Below are positions 27,662-36,547 of a stretch of 64,000 bases of DNA, in pieces. The notes under the pieces were generated by a model. That model saw only the letters and a list, made by a program, of their open reading frames with translations. It was not told the origin of the DNA and ran no database searches. Source of the DNA: CAWBOY01 sp963790585 (lineage in GTDB: Bacteria > Planctomycetota > Planctomycetia > Gemmatales > Gemmataceae). The position numbers and the translations under genes are program-made. Every line of letters begins with the position of its first letter. Within the stretch, counting starts at the first letter, position 1. Location: assembly GCA_963790585.1 (NCBI GenBank), contig CAWBOY010000002.1, forward strand, positions 558,001 through 622,000, given 5' to 3'.

Positions 27662-29773
27662 ATGGCTGTCGCCAAGCTCGATCTCGGCAAGATTCGCAAC
27701 TTCGGCATCATCGCGCACATAGACGCCGGCAAGACGACGACCAGCGAACATCTTCTCTTCTACGCCGGTGCCACGCATCGCCTCGGGGCTGTCGATTCCG
27801 GCAACACAACCACCGATTGGAATGACGAAGAACAAGAGCGCGGCATCACGATCTACAGCGCGTGCATTCCATTCGATTGGGAAGGCTGCCGCCTCAACCT
27901 GATCGACACCCCCGGCCACGTCGATTTCACCGCAGAGGTCGAGCGCTCGCTTCGCGTCCTCGATGGCTGCGTCGTCGTCTTCGACGCCCAAAAAGGGGTC
28001 GAGGCCCAGTCCGAAACCGTCTGGCGCCAGGCCGACAAATACAAGGTGCCGCGGCTCGTTTTCATCAACAAAATGGATGTCGTCGGCGCCAACTTCTTCA
28101 ACGCCGTGGACGACGTCAGGGAACGGCTCGAAGGGATTCCCGTCCCGATAAGCATTCCCATTGGTTCCGGCTCGATCAAGGATAGCCCGACTCCTTTTAA
28201 GGGGATCATCGACCTGATCACGATGCAGGCACTTTATTTCGATCCAGCCGACCAGGGCCGCACGTTCAAAGTTGATTTGATTCCCGCGGAAATGATGGAC
28301 GAGGCGCACGTTTGGCGCGAGAAGCTTTTTGACGCTCTGACGCGGAACGATGACAAGGACCAGCTGACGAGCCGATACCTGGAAGGCCAAGAGATTTCGG
28401 TCGACACGATCCGAGCCGTACTCCGCGATCAAACGCTTCGCCGCGTCTTGCATCCCGTGCTATGCGGTTCCGGGCGGGAGCATATCGGCATTCAGCCATT
28501 GCTTGATGCCGTGACCTGGTATTTGCCCAGCCCGCTCGATCGGCCGCCCGTCGTCGGCGTGAATCCGAAGAAGAAGGACAAAGAGGAGAAGCGCAAGCCC
28601 GACGTCAAAGAACCGTTCTGTGCTCTTGTCTTCAAGATCGTCGCCAACGATCACGGCGAGCTGTTTTATCTTCGCATCTATTCCGGCACGCTGAAGCCGC
28701 AGAGCCGGCCCTACAATCCGGGCCGCGACACCAAGGAGATGGTCAGCAAGATTTATCACACGCTTGCCGACCCGACGCAACGCGAGGAACTAAGTGAAGC
28801 GGTCGCCGGCGACATCGTGGCCGTCATCGGCATGAAGGATTCGATCACCGGCGATACGCTTTGCGACGTCGCCAACCCGATCTTGCTGGAAAAGATCACT
28901 TTCGCCGAAGCCGTCGTCAGCCGATCGATCGAGCCCGAGTCGTCCGCTGACAAGGACAAGATGGAAAAGATCCTGACGCTGCTGCGGCGTGAGGATCCGA
29001 CCTTCACCTGGAAGATCGACCGCGACACCGGCCAGACGCTGATGAGCGGCATGGGCATGCTGCACCTCGAGATCAAGCAACATCGCATGGAACGCGATTT
29101 CCGTCTCAAGCTGCGCGTCGGCAAGCCGCGCGTAAGTTATCGCGAGACGTTGCGCAAGGCAATCACCGTCGAGGGCGAATGCGTCCGCCAACAGGCGGGC
29201 ACGACGGGCCTGTTCGCCAAAGTCAAAGTCGAGTTCCAGCCCGTGAAGAGTGACGAGCCGATCCGCATCACGAATAGCTTGCCTGCCGAAACGCTGCTGC
29301 CGGTCTTTGTTGCCGCCGCCGAACAGGGCATTCGCGGCGCCATGGACTCCGGCGAGCTGGGTTATCCCGTCATGAACGTGCAGGCACGCCTCATCAGCGC
29401 CGAGATGGACCCTGAGCTTTCGAACGATACCGCCTTTCTCCAAGCCGGCGCCGACGCCGTTCACAAAGCGATGCGCGAAAACATCATCCTGCTCGAACCG
29501 ATGATGAAACTGGAGGTCACCGTCCCGGAAGAATTCCTTGGGCCGATCACCGGCGACCTCAACGCACGCCGCGCCGAGATCACGGAGATCCTGGCTCGCG
29601 GCAAGCTCCGCGTTGTCCTAGCCATCTGCGCCCTATCGCGCCTGTTCGACTACGCGGACAAGGTCCGCAGCCTGAGCCAGGGCCGGGCGTCGTCCACGAT
29701 GGAGCCGTTCGAGTACCGCGCCGCTCCAGACGAGGTGCTGCATTTGTTGCTGCATCCGGAGGATACGTACTGA
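27662..29773 (+). CDS. fusA: Translation elongation factor G
   Basis: 703 residues. ATG 27662 is preceded by GGAGAGTAGAG. GTPase motifs: AHIDAGKTTT, the switch region DEEQERGITI, DTPGHVDF, and INKMD. Domain II starts after a Lys-rich insertion (KKKDKEEKRKPDVKEP), followed by domains III-V ending LFDYADKVRSLSQGRASSTMEP. Drives ribosomal translocation. NKMDVVGANF replaces the common NKMDRxGADF, so this may be one of the divergent EF-G paralogues known from planctomycetes and spirochaetes; location in the str cluster argues it is the main copy or its partner. Confidence 0.93.
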   Translation: MAVAKLDLGKIRNFGIIAHIDAGKTTTSEHLLFYAGATHRLGAVDSGNTTTDWNDEEQERGITIYSACIPFDWEGCRLNLIDTPGHVDFTAEVERSLRVLDGCVVVFDAQKGVEAQSETVWRQADKYKVPRLVFINKMDVVGANFFNAVDDVRERLEGIPVPISIPIGSGSIKDSPTPFKGIIDLITMQALYFDPADQGRTFKVDLIPAEMMDEAHVWREKLFDALTRNDDKDQLTSRYLEGQEISVDTIRAVLRDQTLRRVLHPVLCGSGREHIGIQPLLDAVTWYLPSPLDRPPVVGVNPKKKDKEEKRKPDVKEPFCALVFKIVANDHGELFYLRIYSGTLKPQSRPYNPGRDTKEMVSKIYHTLADPTQREELSEAVAGDIVAVIGMKDSITGDTLCDVANPILLEKITFAEAVVSRSIEPESSADKDKMEKILTLLRREDPTFTWKIDRDTGQTLMSGMGMLHLEIKQHRMERDFRLKLRVGKPRVSYRETLRKAITVEGECVRQQAGTTGLFAKVKVEFQPVKSDEPIRITNSLPAETLLPVFVAAAEQGIRGAMDSGELGYPVMNVQARLISAEMDPELSNDTAFLQAGADAVHKAMRENIILLEPMMKLEVTVPEEFLGPITGDLNARRAEITEILARGKLRVVLAICALSRLFDYADKVRSLSQGRASSTMEPFEYRAAPDEVLHLLLHPEDTY

Positions 29774-29939
29774 TGGTGAGCGGCGTTGGGTACCATGCTA
29801 TTCGTACACGAAAGCATGCTTTGAAGTACCAAAGCATGGCACACATGCGCTGCCCGCCGCATTCCGTCCGAACGCTCTGAGTCGCTCAGCTGCGTGAGAC
29901 ATCTCCGAAACACACCGTGAGCAACCAGGGAGTTATGCC

Positions 29940-32900
29940 ATGCACCTTAGGCTCTCCACCTCGATTCGCTTTCTGCTTTGCACTTTCGCAATACTCCAAA
30001 TTACCGGAGCCGTCCGAGCCGCCGATCCTGCCCCGTTCGTTTGGATCGAGGCCGAAACACCGGCCAAGAGTAACGTACCCGTCAAGCCAGCGGAGGCGGC
30101 GCGGCCGGATTGGTTGTCGGGCGGCAAGTGGCTTTTTCTGAGTGTCGACAAGGATGTCGAGAAGCTGTGGCCGGCGGGCGGCGCGGTCCTGTCGTATCCG
30201 TTCGCCGCGCCGACCGAGGCGAGATATGAAATCTGGCATCGAGCCGGGATGGAATATGTCCGCTCGGCGTTCGACTGGCGGATCGACGGCAGTCCTTGGC
30301 AGACCATTCATCCGCGCGACCCCAAGTATCAGACTATCGACCTGATGGAGCTAAGTACCTGGAACGAGGTCGGATGGCTGAAAATGGGCGATCAAGCGCT
30401 CACGAAGGGCGAGCATACTCTCGAAATCCGCATCCCGCTGCCAAAGGATGATAAAGGCAAAGTAACTCGGGTCCTCTACGCCTCCGATTGTTTTTGCCTG
30501 AGTGCGGGGCCGTTTCGTCCACACTCGAGATTCAAGCCTGGCGAGGTGGATCGAACCGCGGCCGATGAGGAGGCTGCGAAACATGTATTCGAGTTCCCTA
30601 ATCGCCCGCTCAATGGCGAGCGCACTTCCATAGCGCTCAAAGGCCCGTGGGAAGTATGCCGGCATGACGAAGCGTTGCCTGGACCGGTGGCCGTGCCGAT
30701 TGGCGAGTTACCGACCGAACCGCGCTGGAAAGCGATCGCCGTGCCCGGCGACAAGAATACGCAACGACCCGATCTCCTGTTCGCGCATCGGCTCTGGTAT
30801 CGCTGCCGCGTCAATGTACCTGCTATCGGCGGAGCAGCCTCGTATGTCCTGACGTTTCCACAGAACAGCTTGAATACCACCGTCTATGTCAACGGCGTGC
30901 TGTGTGGCTTCAACAAAAATCCGTTCGTCCATTTCGATATCGACATCACCAAAGGCATCAAACCGGGACAAGTAAACGAAATCTGGGTCGGAATCCGCGA
31001 CTACTGGTATGCCTATTCCGCCAGTCCGACGAACCCGATGAAACTCCGGGAAAAATTCAATCTGCCTCCAGATTTCGGTCGCATGGGGTTTCAGGATTTG
31101 GCTTATCCGGTGTGGGGGTCCCAGCAATCGGGCATCCTGGTCACGCCGACTCTTACAATTGCCGGGTCGGCATATGTTTCCGACGTATTTGTGAAACCGT
31201 CGGTCGCCAAAAAGCTGCTCGCGGTCGAAGTAACGGTTACCAATAACACAGGCAAGGAAATCAACTGTGAACTGATGTGCGCGGCGATCGACCGAGAAAA
31301 ACAAAGAGTCGTCAAGAGTCTTACCAAGCCGGTGACGATCGGCGCCGGCAAAGTTCAGACGCTCGATATCGTAGGTGACTGGGCTGATGCCCACTACTGG
31401 TGGCCCGACGAACCGTTTCTTTACACGTTACAAACGACCTTGAGAGTCGGAGTCCATTCGTCGGATGTCCACAACACAACCTTCGGCTTCCGCGAATGGG
31501 GCGAGCGGGGCAAGGATTTCACGCTCAACGGCATCGTCTGGCACGGCTGGAACATGGGTATCAACGGCTCAAACCCGGATCAATGGCTCGCCTATTACCG
31601 CAAGACCAATCAGACGATGATGCGAATGAGCGGGGCGACCCAGGGTGGAGTGCGGCCGTTTTTTGGCATGTCTCCTGACGAGGCTCTCGACTGGATGGAC
31701 ACCAAAGGCATTCCCGTCCGCCGTTGCGGCATTCTCGACGGCGAGGCAATTGGGTCGATGGCAATCGAGAATGATCCGGAGCTCGAGAAGCTATACGGCT
31801 CCAAGGTAAAAATGGAGTTGATGAACAACTGGGTCGATCAAATGGTGGCCCAGGTCAAAGGGGAGCGGAACCATCCGTCCATACAGATCTGGTCGATCGA
31901 GAACGAGTGGCTGTTCATCAACTGTATCAACTTGTACGGCGGGTTGATGGATGAGTTCGAGCGAGAAGTGCTGCGCTGCACCAAGGCCGTGCAGGCAGTG
32001 GATCCGACGCGGCTAATCATGACCGATGGCGGCGGCGCGAACAAGGACCAGTCGATGCCGGTCCACGACAATCATTACGTCGCTCTCGACAATCCGGGCG
32101 GATTCACGGCGTATCCGAACCAAGCTTATCTACCCAATCCAAAGGGCGGCGGTCGCGGTCGCTGGGTGTGGGATGAGAAACGGCCGCGTTACCTCGGCGA
32201 GGATTTCTTCTTCACCGGCAACCATCCAGAGCTTGCCACCATCGGCGGCGAGGTGGCGACGACGGGCAAGGCCGGTACGCTGAAAGCCTGCGGCCTAATG
32301 CTCCGGATTTTGCAACAAGGCTACCGTTGGGCCGACTATGCGGCCTGGGATTTCTACACCGGCCCGGACGATGCGGACGATAGCCAATGGCTCTACTTCG
32401 CGCCGCGCGTGGCACTGTGCCGCGAATGGGACTGGTCCTTTCTCGCTGGCCGGCCGGTCAAGCGGACGATTGGCATCTTTAACGACACGCACCACGCCGA
32501 TCCCATCACATTTGTCTGGGAATTAAAGGTCGGCGGCAGAACGGTGGCCGGGGAGACGAAGGAGTACAAGGTCGCGGCGGGCACGCGCGAAGTGTTGGAC
32601 CTGACCCTACCGATCCCTGACGTGGATAGCCGAACGGAAGGCGAATTCGTGCTGACGATGGCCGTCGGCGGTAAGGAGGTTTTCCGCGATGTCAAGGCGG
32701 TGTCCGTCTTAAAGCCGATAGCTCAAGCTGGAGTCTCCGAAAAGACCCTGGTAGTCTTCGACCCGGCCGGCGGCACGGCGGCCTTTCTCAAAGACCGGCG
32801 TTTACCCTTCACCCCAATCACCGACCTCAAGAATCTGCCCGAGAGCGCGAAGGTGCTGTTAGTCGGTAAAGACGCTCTCGATGCGGCAGAAAGTACGTCG

Positions 32901-34997
32901 AGCCGGCTGGCAGCCTTTGCCGCGGCCGGCCGAGCCGTAGTCGTATTGGAGCAGGCCCGCCCGCTCAAATACCAGGCACTGCCGGCGGAAGTGGAGGCGG
33001 CTAACAACGATGGGCGCGTTGGTTTTGCTGATGACCCGAGCCATCCAACATTCCGGGGCTTGGCGGATAAGGACCTGTTCACGTGGGGACCAGACGAGGT
33101 CCTTTATCGAAACGCCTACCTAAAACCAGTGCGCGGCGCCAAGTCGCTTATTCAATGTGGCGACACGTTGCGCAACTCCGCCCTCATTGAGGTACCTACC
33201 GGCAAAGGAGTAATGCTCCTGAGTCAACTGTTGGTAGCCGAGAAACTGACCACGTCGGGACCAGCCCAACAGCTTCTGTTGAACTTGATAAGTTACGGCG
33301 CCGACTACAAGCAAGTGACACGTCCGGTGCTCGCGGCTGTGGGAACTGATCCCCTTCTCAAGCGGAATCTGGACGCTATGGGCTTGAAGTACTTGGCGGC
33401 AGCCGACCCGCTTGCAGCCCTCGCGCACGCTGGCGGAATTGCCATCGTCAGCGCGACGCCGGCAAACCTCAAGTTGCTCGCTGCCAACACTTCCAAAGTG
33501 GAGGACTTCACCAAGCATGGCGGTTGGCTTGTGCTTCATGGCCTCACGCCCGAGGGCCTACCAGACTACAACTCCATCGTCGGCTGGGATCATGTTATCC
33601 GCCGATTCAAGCGCGAGCGCGTGACGCTCGCGCCGGTGCGCCGGCCGATCATGTCCGGCGTAACCGGCGGCGATGTGGCCATGTACTCTTCGAAACCGAT
33701 CTTCAACTGGACCGCCGGCAACTACGTGGTCGATGATGAATTCAGCTACATCATCGACTTCGATGAGATCGCCCCGTTCGGCAAGTCCTCCTTCTTTGCT
33801 TATGACAATATCGTCAATGGCTTCGTAAATGCCGACGGTTGGCCTCTCATCATTAACTTCCCGATCCCCAAAGACGGCAGCCCCGCGGAGGTGCCGATCG
33901 TCTTTCCGAAGAAGGAGACAATCACTGCATTTACCTGGATCGGCAACACCAACTATTGGCCACAGACTAAAATCAACCTGATCTTTGATGGCGATAAGAA
34001 AGGGATGGCCTCGTACGAAGTGAAGCCGACTGGAGACCCTCAGGACCTTCCCGTCAACCCGCCGCGGCCGGCAAAGGCAATGACCCTGCAGATCGCCGGC
34101 TGGCAGGAGATAGCGGGCAAGGGCGCGCTGGTTGGCATCGACAATATCTACATCAAGGTCCAACGACCGCCTGAGTTTTACGATCGCGTCAAGCCCCTGT
34201 TAAATGTCGGAGGCATGATGGAGTATCGGCGCGGCAGCGGCGGCATACTTCTGTGCAACATCAAGTTCAAAGATACCGAAGAAGTGCCGGAGAACGCCGT
34301 GAAAAAACGGACGATCCTTGCGGCCATGCTGCGCAATCTCAACGCCCCAATGGCCGGGAAGAGCGTCATCGCTGGGGCCAATCTGGAATATCACGCGATC
34401 GATCTGTCGAAGTTCGCCACGCAGTTCCGGGATGAAAAAGGCTGGTTTGGCGACAAGGCGTTCACGTTCCGCGATCTGCCGAAAGGCAAACAAGTGATGG
34501 CCGGCGTAACCTACGACATCTACGACTTCGCCACATCTCCCGTGCCTACGGTCGTTATGCCGGCGGGCCCTGGAATCCCTGGAAAACTGCCGATCGAGGT
34601 AAAGGAGATCCCGATCCGCCGCAAAGCAGACGCCCTGTTCTTCCTGATGGCCGCCCGCGTCGACCGACGGCGGAATCAAGACGAAGTCAAGGCGCACAAA
34701 CAATTCGAATTGGCGAAATATGTAGTTCACTACGCCGACGGCAAAACCGAGACGGTCCCGGTCTACGCCGAGATCCACGTGGACAATTACCGGCAAAAGA
34801 CACCGTCGGCGCTCCCAGGCGCCCAAGTCGCCTGGACTCGACCCTACGACGGCACCGACCAGTCAGCCGTCGCCTACTCCGTCCAATGGACTAACCCGCG
34901 ACCCGATGTGGAGATCACAGCGGTCGATTTATTGCCAGGCGCCGACAAGGCCGGTGTGCCGGCCTTGTTAGCCCTTACGGCGGCGTCGGCGAAGTGA
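29940..34997 (+). CDS. Very large secreted glycoside hydrolase family 2-like protein
   Basis: 1685 residues with a signal peptide (hydrophobic stretch, cleavage near VRAADPAP). Residues ~60-200 look like a carbohydrate-binding jelly roll; ~230-370 is the GH2 sugar-binding beta domain (YRCRVNVPA...TTVYVNGVLCGFNKNPF); an immunoglobulin-like domain follows; the TIM barrel carries SIENEW with the predicted acid/base Glu656, and YLGEDFFFTG downstream is a candidate nucleophile region. The last ~700 residues (ThuA/glutamine-amidotransferase-like and beta-rich modules) are not typical of beta-galactosidases. Exported; polysaccharide target unknown. The frame is intact over 5 kb. Confidence 0.78.
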   Translation: MHLRLSTSIRFLLCTFAILQITGAVRAADPAPFVWIEAETPAKSNVPVKPAEAARPDWLSGGKWLFLSVDKDVEKLWPAGGAVLSYPFAAPTEARYEIWHRAGMEYVRSAFDWRIDGSPWQTIHPRDPKYQTIDLMELSTWNEVGWLKMGDQALTKGEHTLEIRIPLPKDDKGKVTRVLYASDCFCLSAGPFRPHSRFKPGEVDRTAADEEAAKHVFEFPNRPLNGERTSIALKGPWEVCRHDEALPGPVAVPIGELPTEPRWKAIAVPGDKNTQRPDLLFAHRLWYRCRVNVPAIGGAASYVLTFPQNSLNTTVYVNGVLCGFNKNPFVHFDIDITKGIKPGQVNEIWVGIRDYWYAYSASPTNPMKLREKFNLPPDFGRMGFQDLAYPVWGSQQSGILVTPTLTIAGSAYVSDVFVKPSVAKKLLAVEVTVTNNTGKEINCELMCAAIDREKQRVVKSLTKPVTIGAGKVQTLDIVGDWADAHYWWPDEPFLYTLQTTLRVGVHSSDVHNTTFGFREWGERGKDFTLNGIVWHGWNMGINGSNPDQWLAYYRKTNQTMMRMSGATQGGVRPFFGMSPDEALDWMDTKGIPVRRCGILDGEAIGSMAIENDPELEKLYGSKVKMELMNNWVDQMVAQVKGERNHPSIQIWSIENEWLFINCINLYGGLMDEFEREVLRCTKAVQAVDPTRLIMTDGGGANKDQSMPVHDNHYVALDNPGGFTAYPNQAYLPNPKGGGRGRWVWDEKRPRYLGEDFFFTGNHPELATIGGEVATTGKAGTLKACGLMLRILQQGYRWADYAAWDFYTGPDDADDSQWLYFAPRVALCREWDWSFLAGRPVKRTIGIFNDTHHADPITFVWELKVGGRTVAGETKEYKVAAGTREVLDLTLPIPDVDSRTEGEFVLTMAVGGKEVFRDVKAVSVLKPIAQAGVSEKTLVVFDPAGGTAAFLKDRRLPFTPITDLKNLPESAKVLLVGKDALDAAESTSSRLAAFAAAGRAVVVLEQARPLKYQALPAEVEAANNDGRVGFADDPSHPTFRGLADKDLFTWGPDEVLYRNAYLKPVRGAKSLIQCGDTLRNSALIEVPTGKGVMLLSQLLVAEKLTTSGPAQQLLLNLISYGADYKQVTRPVLAAVGTDPLLKRNLDAMGLKYLAAADPLAALAHAGGIAIVSATPANLKLLAANTSKVEDFTKHGGWLVLHGLTPEGLPDYNSIVGWDHVIRRFKRERVTLAPVRRPIMSGVTGGDVAMYSSKPIFNWTAGNYVVDDEFSYIIDFDEIAPFGKSSFFAYDNIVNGFVNADGWPLIINFPIPKDGSPAEVPIVFPKKETITAFTWIGNTNYWPQTKINLIFDGDKKGMASYEVKPTGDPQDLPVNPPRPAKAMTLQIAGWQEIAGKGALVGIDNIYIKVQRPPEFYDRVKPLLNVGGMMEYRRGSGGILLCNIKFKDTEEVPENAVKKRTILAAMLRNLNAPMAGKSVIAGANLEYHAIDLSKFATQFRDEKGWFGDKAFTFRDLPKGKQVMAGVTYDIYDFATSPVPTVVMPAGPGIPGKLPIEVKEIPIRRKADALFFLMAARVDRRRNQDEVKAHKQFELAKYVVHYADGKTETVPVYAEIHVDNYRQKTPSALPGAQVAWTRPYDGTDQSAVAYSVQWTNPRPDVEITAVDLLPGADKAGVPALLALTAASAK

Positions 34998-35028
34998 ATG
35001 GGAAAGGTGAGCAATCGAAGTGCAGTGT

Positions 35029-35074
35029 GGGGCCGAGTAAAGAACGAGTTCGTTTATGCCACTTACTCGGCCCC
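35029..35074. repeat. Hairpin after the GH2-like gene
   Basis: GGGGCCGAGTAA (35029-35040) pairs with TTACTCGGCCCC (35063-35074), 12-bp stem. It begins 32 bases after the GH2-like stop and may terminate that message. The arm motif TACTCGGCCCCG appears once more at 35154-35165, over the stop of the next minus-strand ORF. Confidence 0.6.
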
Positions 35075-35153
35075 GTTTCGTCGAGCAAGACATCGCCCGC
35101 CGAAGCGTCTGTGAGATGCACCAACACGACGGCCGGAACGTCCCTCTGTCCTC

Positions 35154-35408
35154 CTACTCGGCCCCGAGATCCTCGATCAATCGTGATGATGGATATATCC
35201 GCTCGTATTCAACGCCGAGACTTTCCGACAGAATCCTACGAACTTTCAGAGCCGCATGCACATTGGTTTTGGGACGGCAGCGCGCAACATACTCCGCATC
35301 CGAAATAGGGGGAAATCGTTCATCAAAGCGGGTGCGCTGCTTCTTCAAGAATACGACGCCAGAAAACAGGACGATTAGGAGAAAGAGGATAAGTTCCATA
35401 AAGGTCAC
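35154..35408 (-). CDS. Membrane-anchored protein ending in a truncated acyl-carrier-like motif
   Basis: 84 residues (GTG 35408 just after GGAGGTG, or ATG 35399). One N-terminal transmembrane helix (LILFLLIVLFSGVVFL), a basic linker, FPPISDAEYVARC, then VRRILSESLGVEYERIYPSS and RLIEDLGAE before the stop. The last part reads like helix I and loop of an acyl carrier protein up to DLGA(D/E), but it stops exactly where the phosphopantetheine-bearing DS would follow. No continuation is visible in the other frames. It cannot act as a carrier as written. Confidence 0.6.
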   Translation of the reverse strand: MTFMELILFLLIVLFSGVVFLKKQRTRFDERFPPISDAEYVARCRPKTNVHAALKVRRILSESLGVEYERIYPSSRLIEDLGAE

Positions 35409-35508
35409 GCACCTCCGAACAATGTGTAAACTCCAGTAGTTTCACACAGGGGGCCAGGGACCGAAATCCCTGAGCCACGCAGCGCGCCCTGGGTTTACAA
35501 TCGCTCTG

Positions 35509-36378
35509 TCACAAATCCTCATACTTCAAATCAAACAGTTTTTTGGCTCCGTCGATATCGCCCGTTTTCAAACCCAGATCGAACCAGCGCTTGCGTTGCG
35601 CGGACGTGCCATGCGTAAAGGAATCCGGCACGACGCGGCCCCGAGCTTCGCGCTGGAGTTTGTCGTCTCCGATCTGATTCGCCGCGTTCATAGCGGCCTC
35701 GACGTCGCCCGGCTGTATGAACTTGTACTTTTCTTCGCCGTAATGAGCCCAAACGCCGGCGAAATAGTCAGCTTGGAGTTCAAGCCTGACGGACATGTGA
35801 TTGGCTTCACGCTTGTCGCCGCCGCGCATGACCCGTTCCGCTTTTTCGGAGTATCCAAGGAGGTTTTGAACATGATGGCCGACCTCGTGCGCTATCACAT
35901 AGGCGTGCGCAAAATCGCCAGGGGCTTTGAGTCGCTCCTGCATCAATTTATAAAAGGAGAGATCGATATAAACCTTTTCATCGCCGGGGCAATAGAACGG
36001 CCCGACCGCGGCATCGGCTTGTCCACAGGCTGAAGTGACTTGGTCCGTGAATAAAACAAGTGTTGGCTTTTTGTATGTTTTGCCCATCCGCTGAAACAAT
36101 TCTCCCCAAACTCTCTCGGTATCTCCGAAGATGATTTTCGTGAAGTGGGCCGCCCTCTCCTCGGCCGGATCCTTGGGCCGATTATCGTCATTCTGTTCTT
36201 GCTGCTGCTGTTGTCCAGCCCCAAACATTTGCAGCAAAGGACGTATGTCGAAGCCAAGAAAATACGAGATGAGAACGACGACAATGCCGGCGGCTCCGCC
36301 AAGCGCGAACTTCGTCGGAGTAGTTGCGCCACGTCGATCCTCGACGTTTTCACTTTCCTCGCGGCCTTCCCACTCCAT
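35509..36378 (-). CDS. YpfJ-type putative neutral zinc metallopeptidase
   Basis: 289 residues. One N-terminal transmembrane segment (FALGGAAGIVVVLISYFLGF), a Gln/Asp-rich spacer, then the family core: ACGQADAAVGPFYCPGDEKVYID, zinc motif HEVGHHVQNLLG, and LELQADYFAGVWAHY supplying the third ligand. C-terminal PDSFTHGTSAQRKRWFDLGL is characteristic. The domain should face the periplasm. Substrates are unknown for the family. Confidence 0.9.
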   Translation of the reverse strand: MEWEGREESENVEDRRGATTPTKFALGGAAGIVVVLISYFLGFDIRPLLQMFGAGQQQQQEQNDDNRPKDPAEERAAHFTKIIFGDTERVWGELFQRMGKTYKKPTLVLFTDQVTSACGQADAAVGPFYCPGDEKVYIDLSFYKLMQERLKAPGDFAHAYVIAHEVGHHVQNLLGYSEKAERVMRGGDKREANHMSVRLELQADYFAGVWAHYGEEKYKFIQPGDVEAAMNAANQIGDDKLQREARGRVVPDSFTHGTSAQRKRWFDLGLKTGDIDGAKKLFDLKYEDL

Positions 36379-36547
36379 GACGAATCTCCTCTTCTAAGTT
36401 TCCGTGTATCGTGTTTGCCCATTGGCGGTGAGTGAGGGCCCTGGGCGCTCTACAATTCAGTCAGGTTCCATTCTAGGCGAACGCGCTCAAGGAAACAGGT
36501 CGCAAACGACGCGCCGTGCGCGGAATTGAAACGAAAAAGGTACGTCC

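Noticed and set aside
27413..28453. Minus-strand 346-codon frame across rpsG/fusA
   Set aside because: Antisense shadow of EF-G; long only because of GC-rich codon use.
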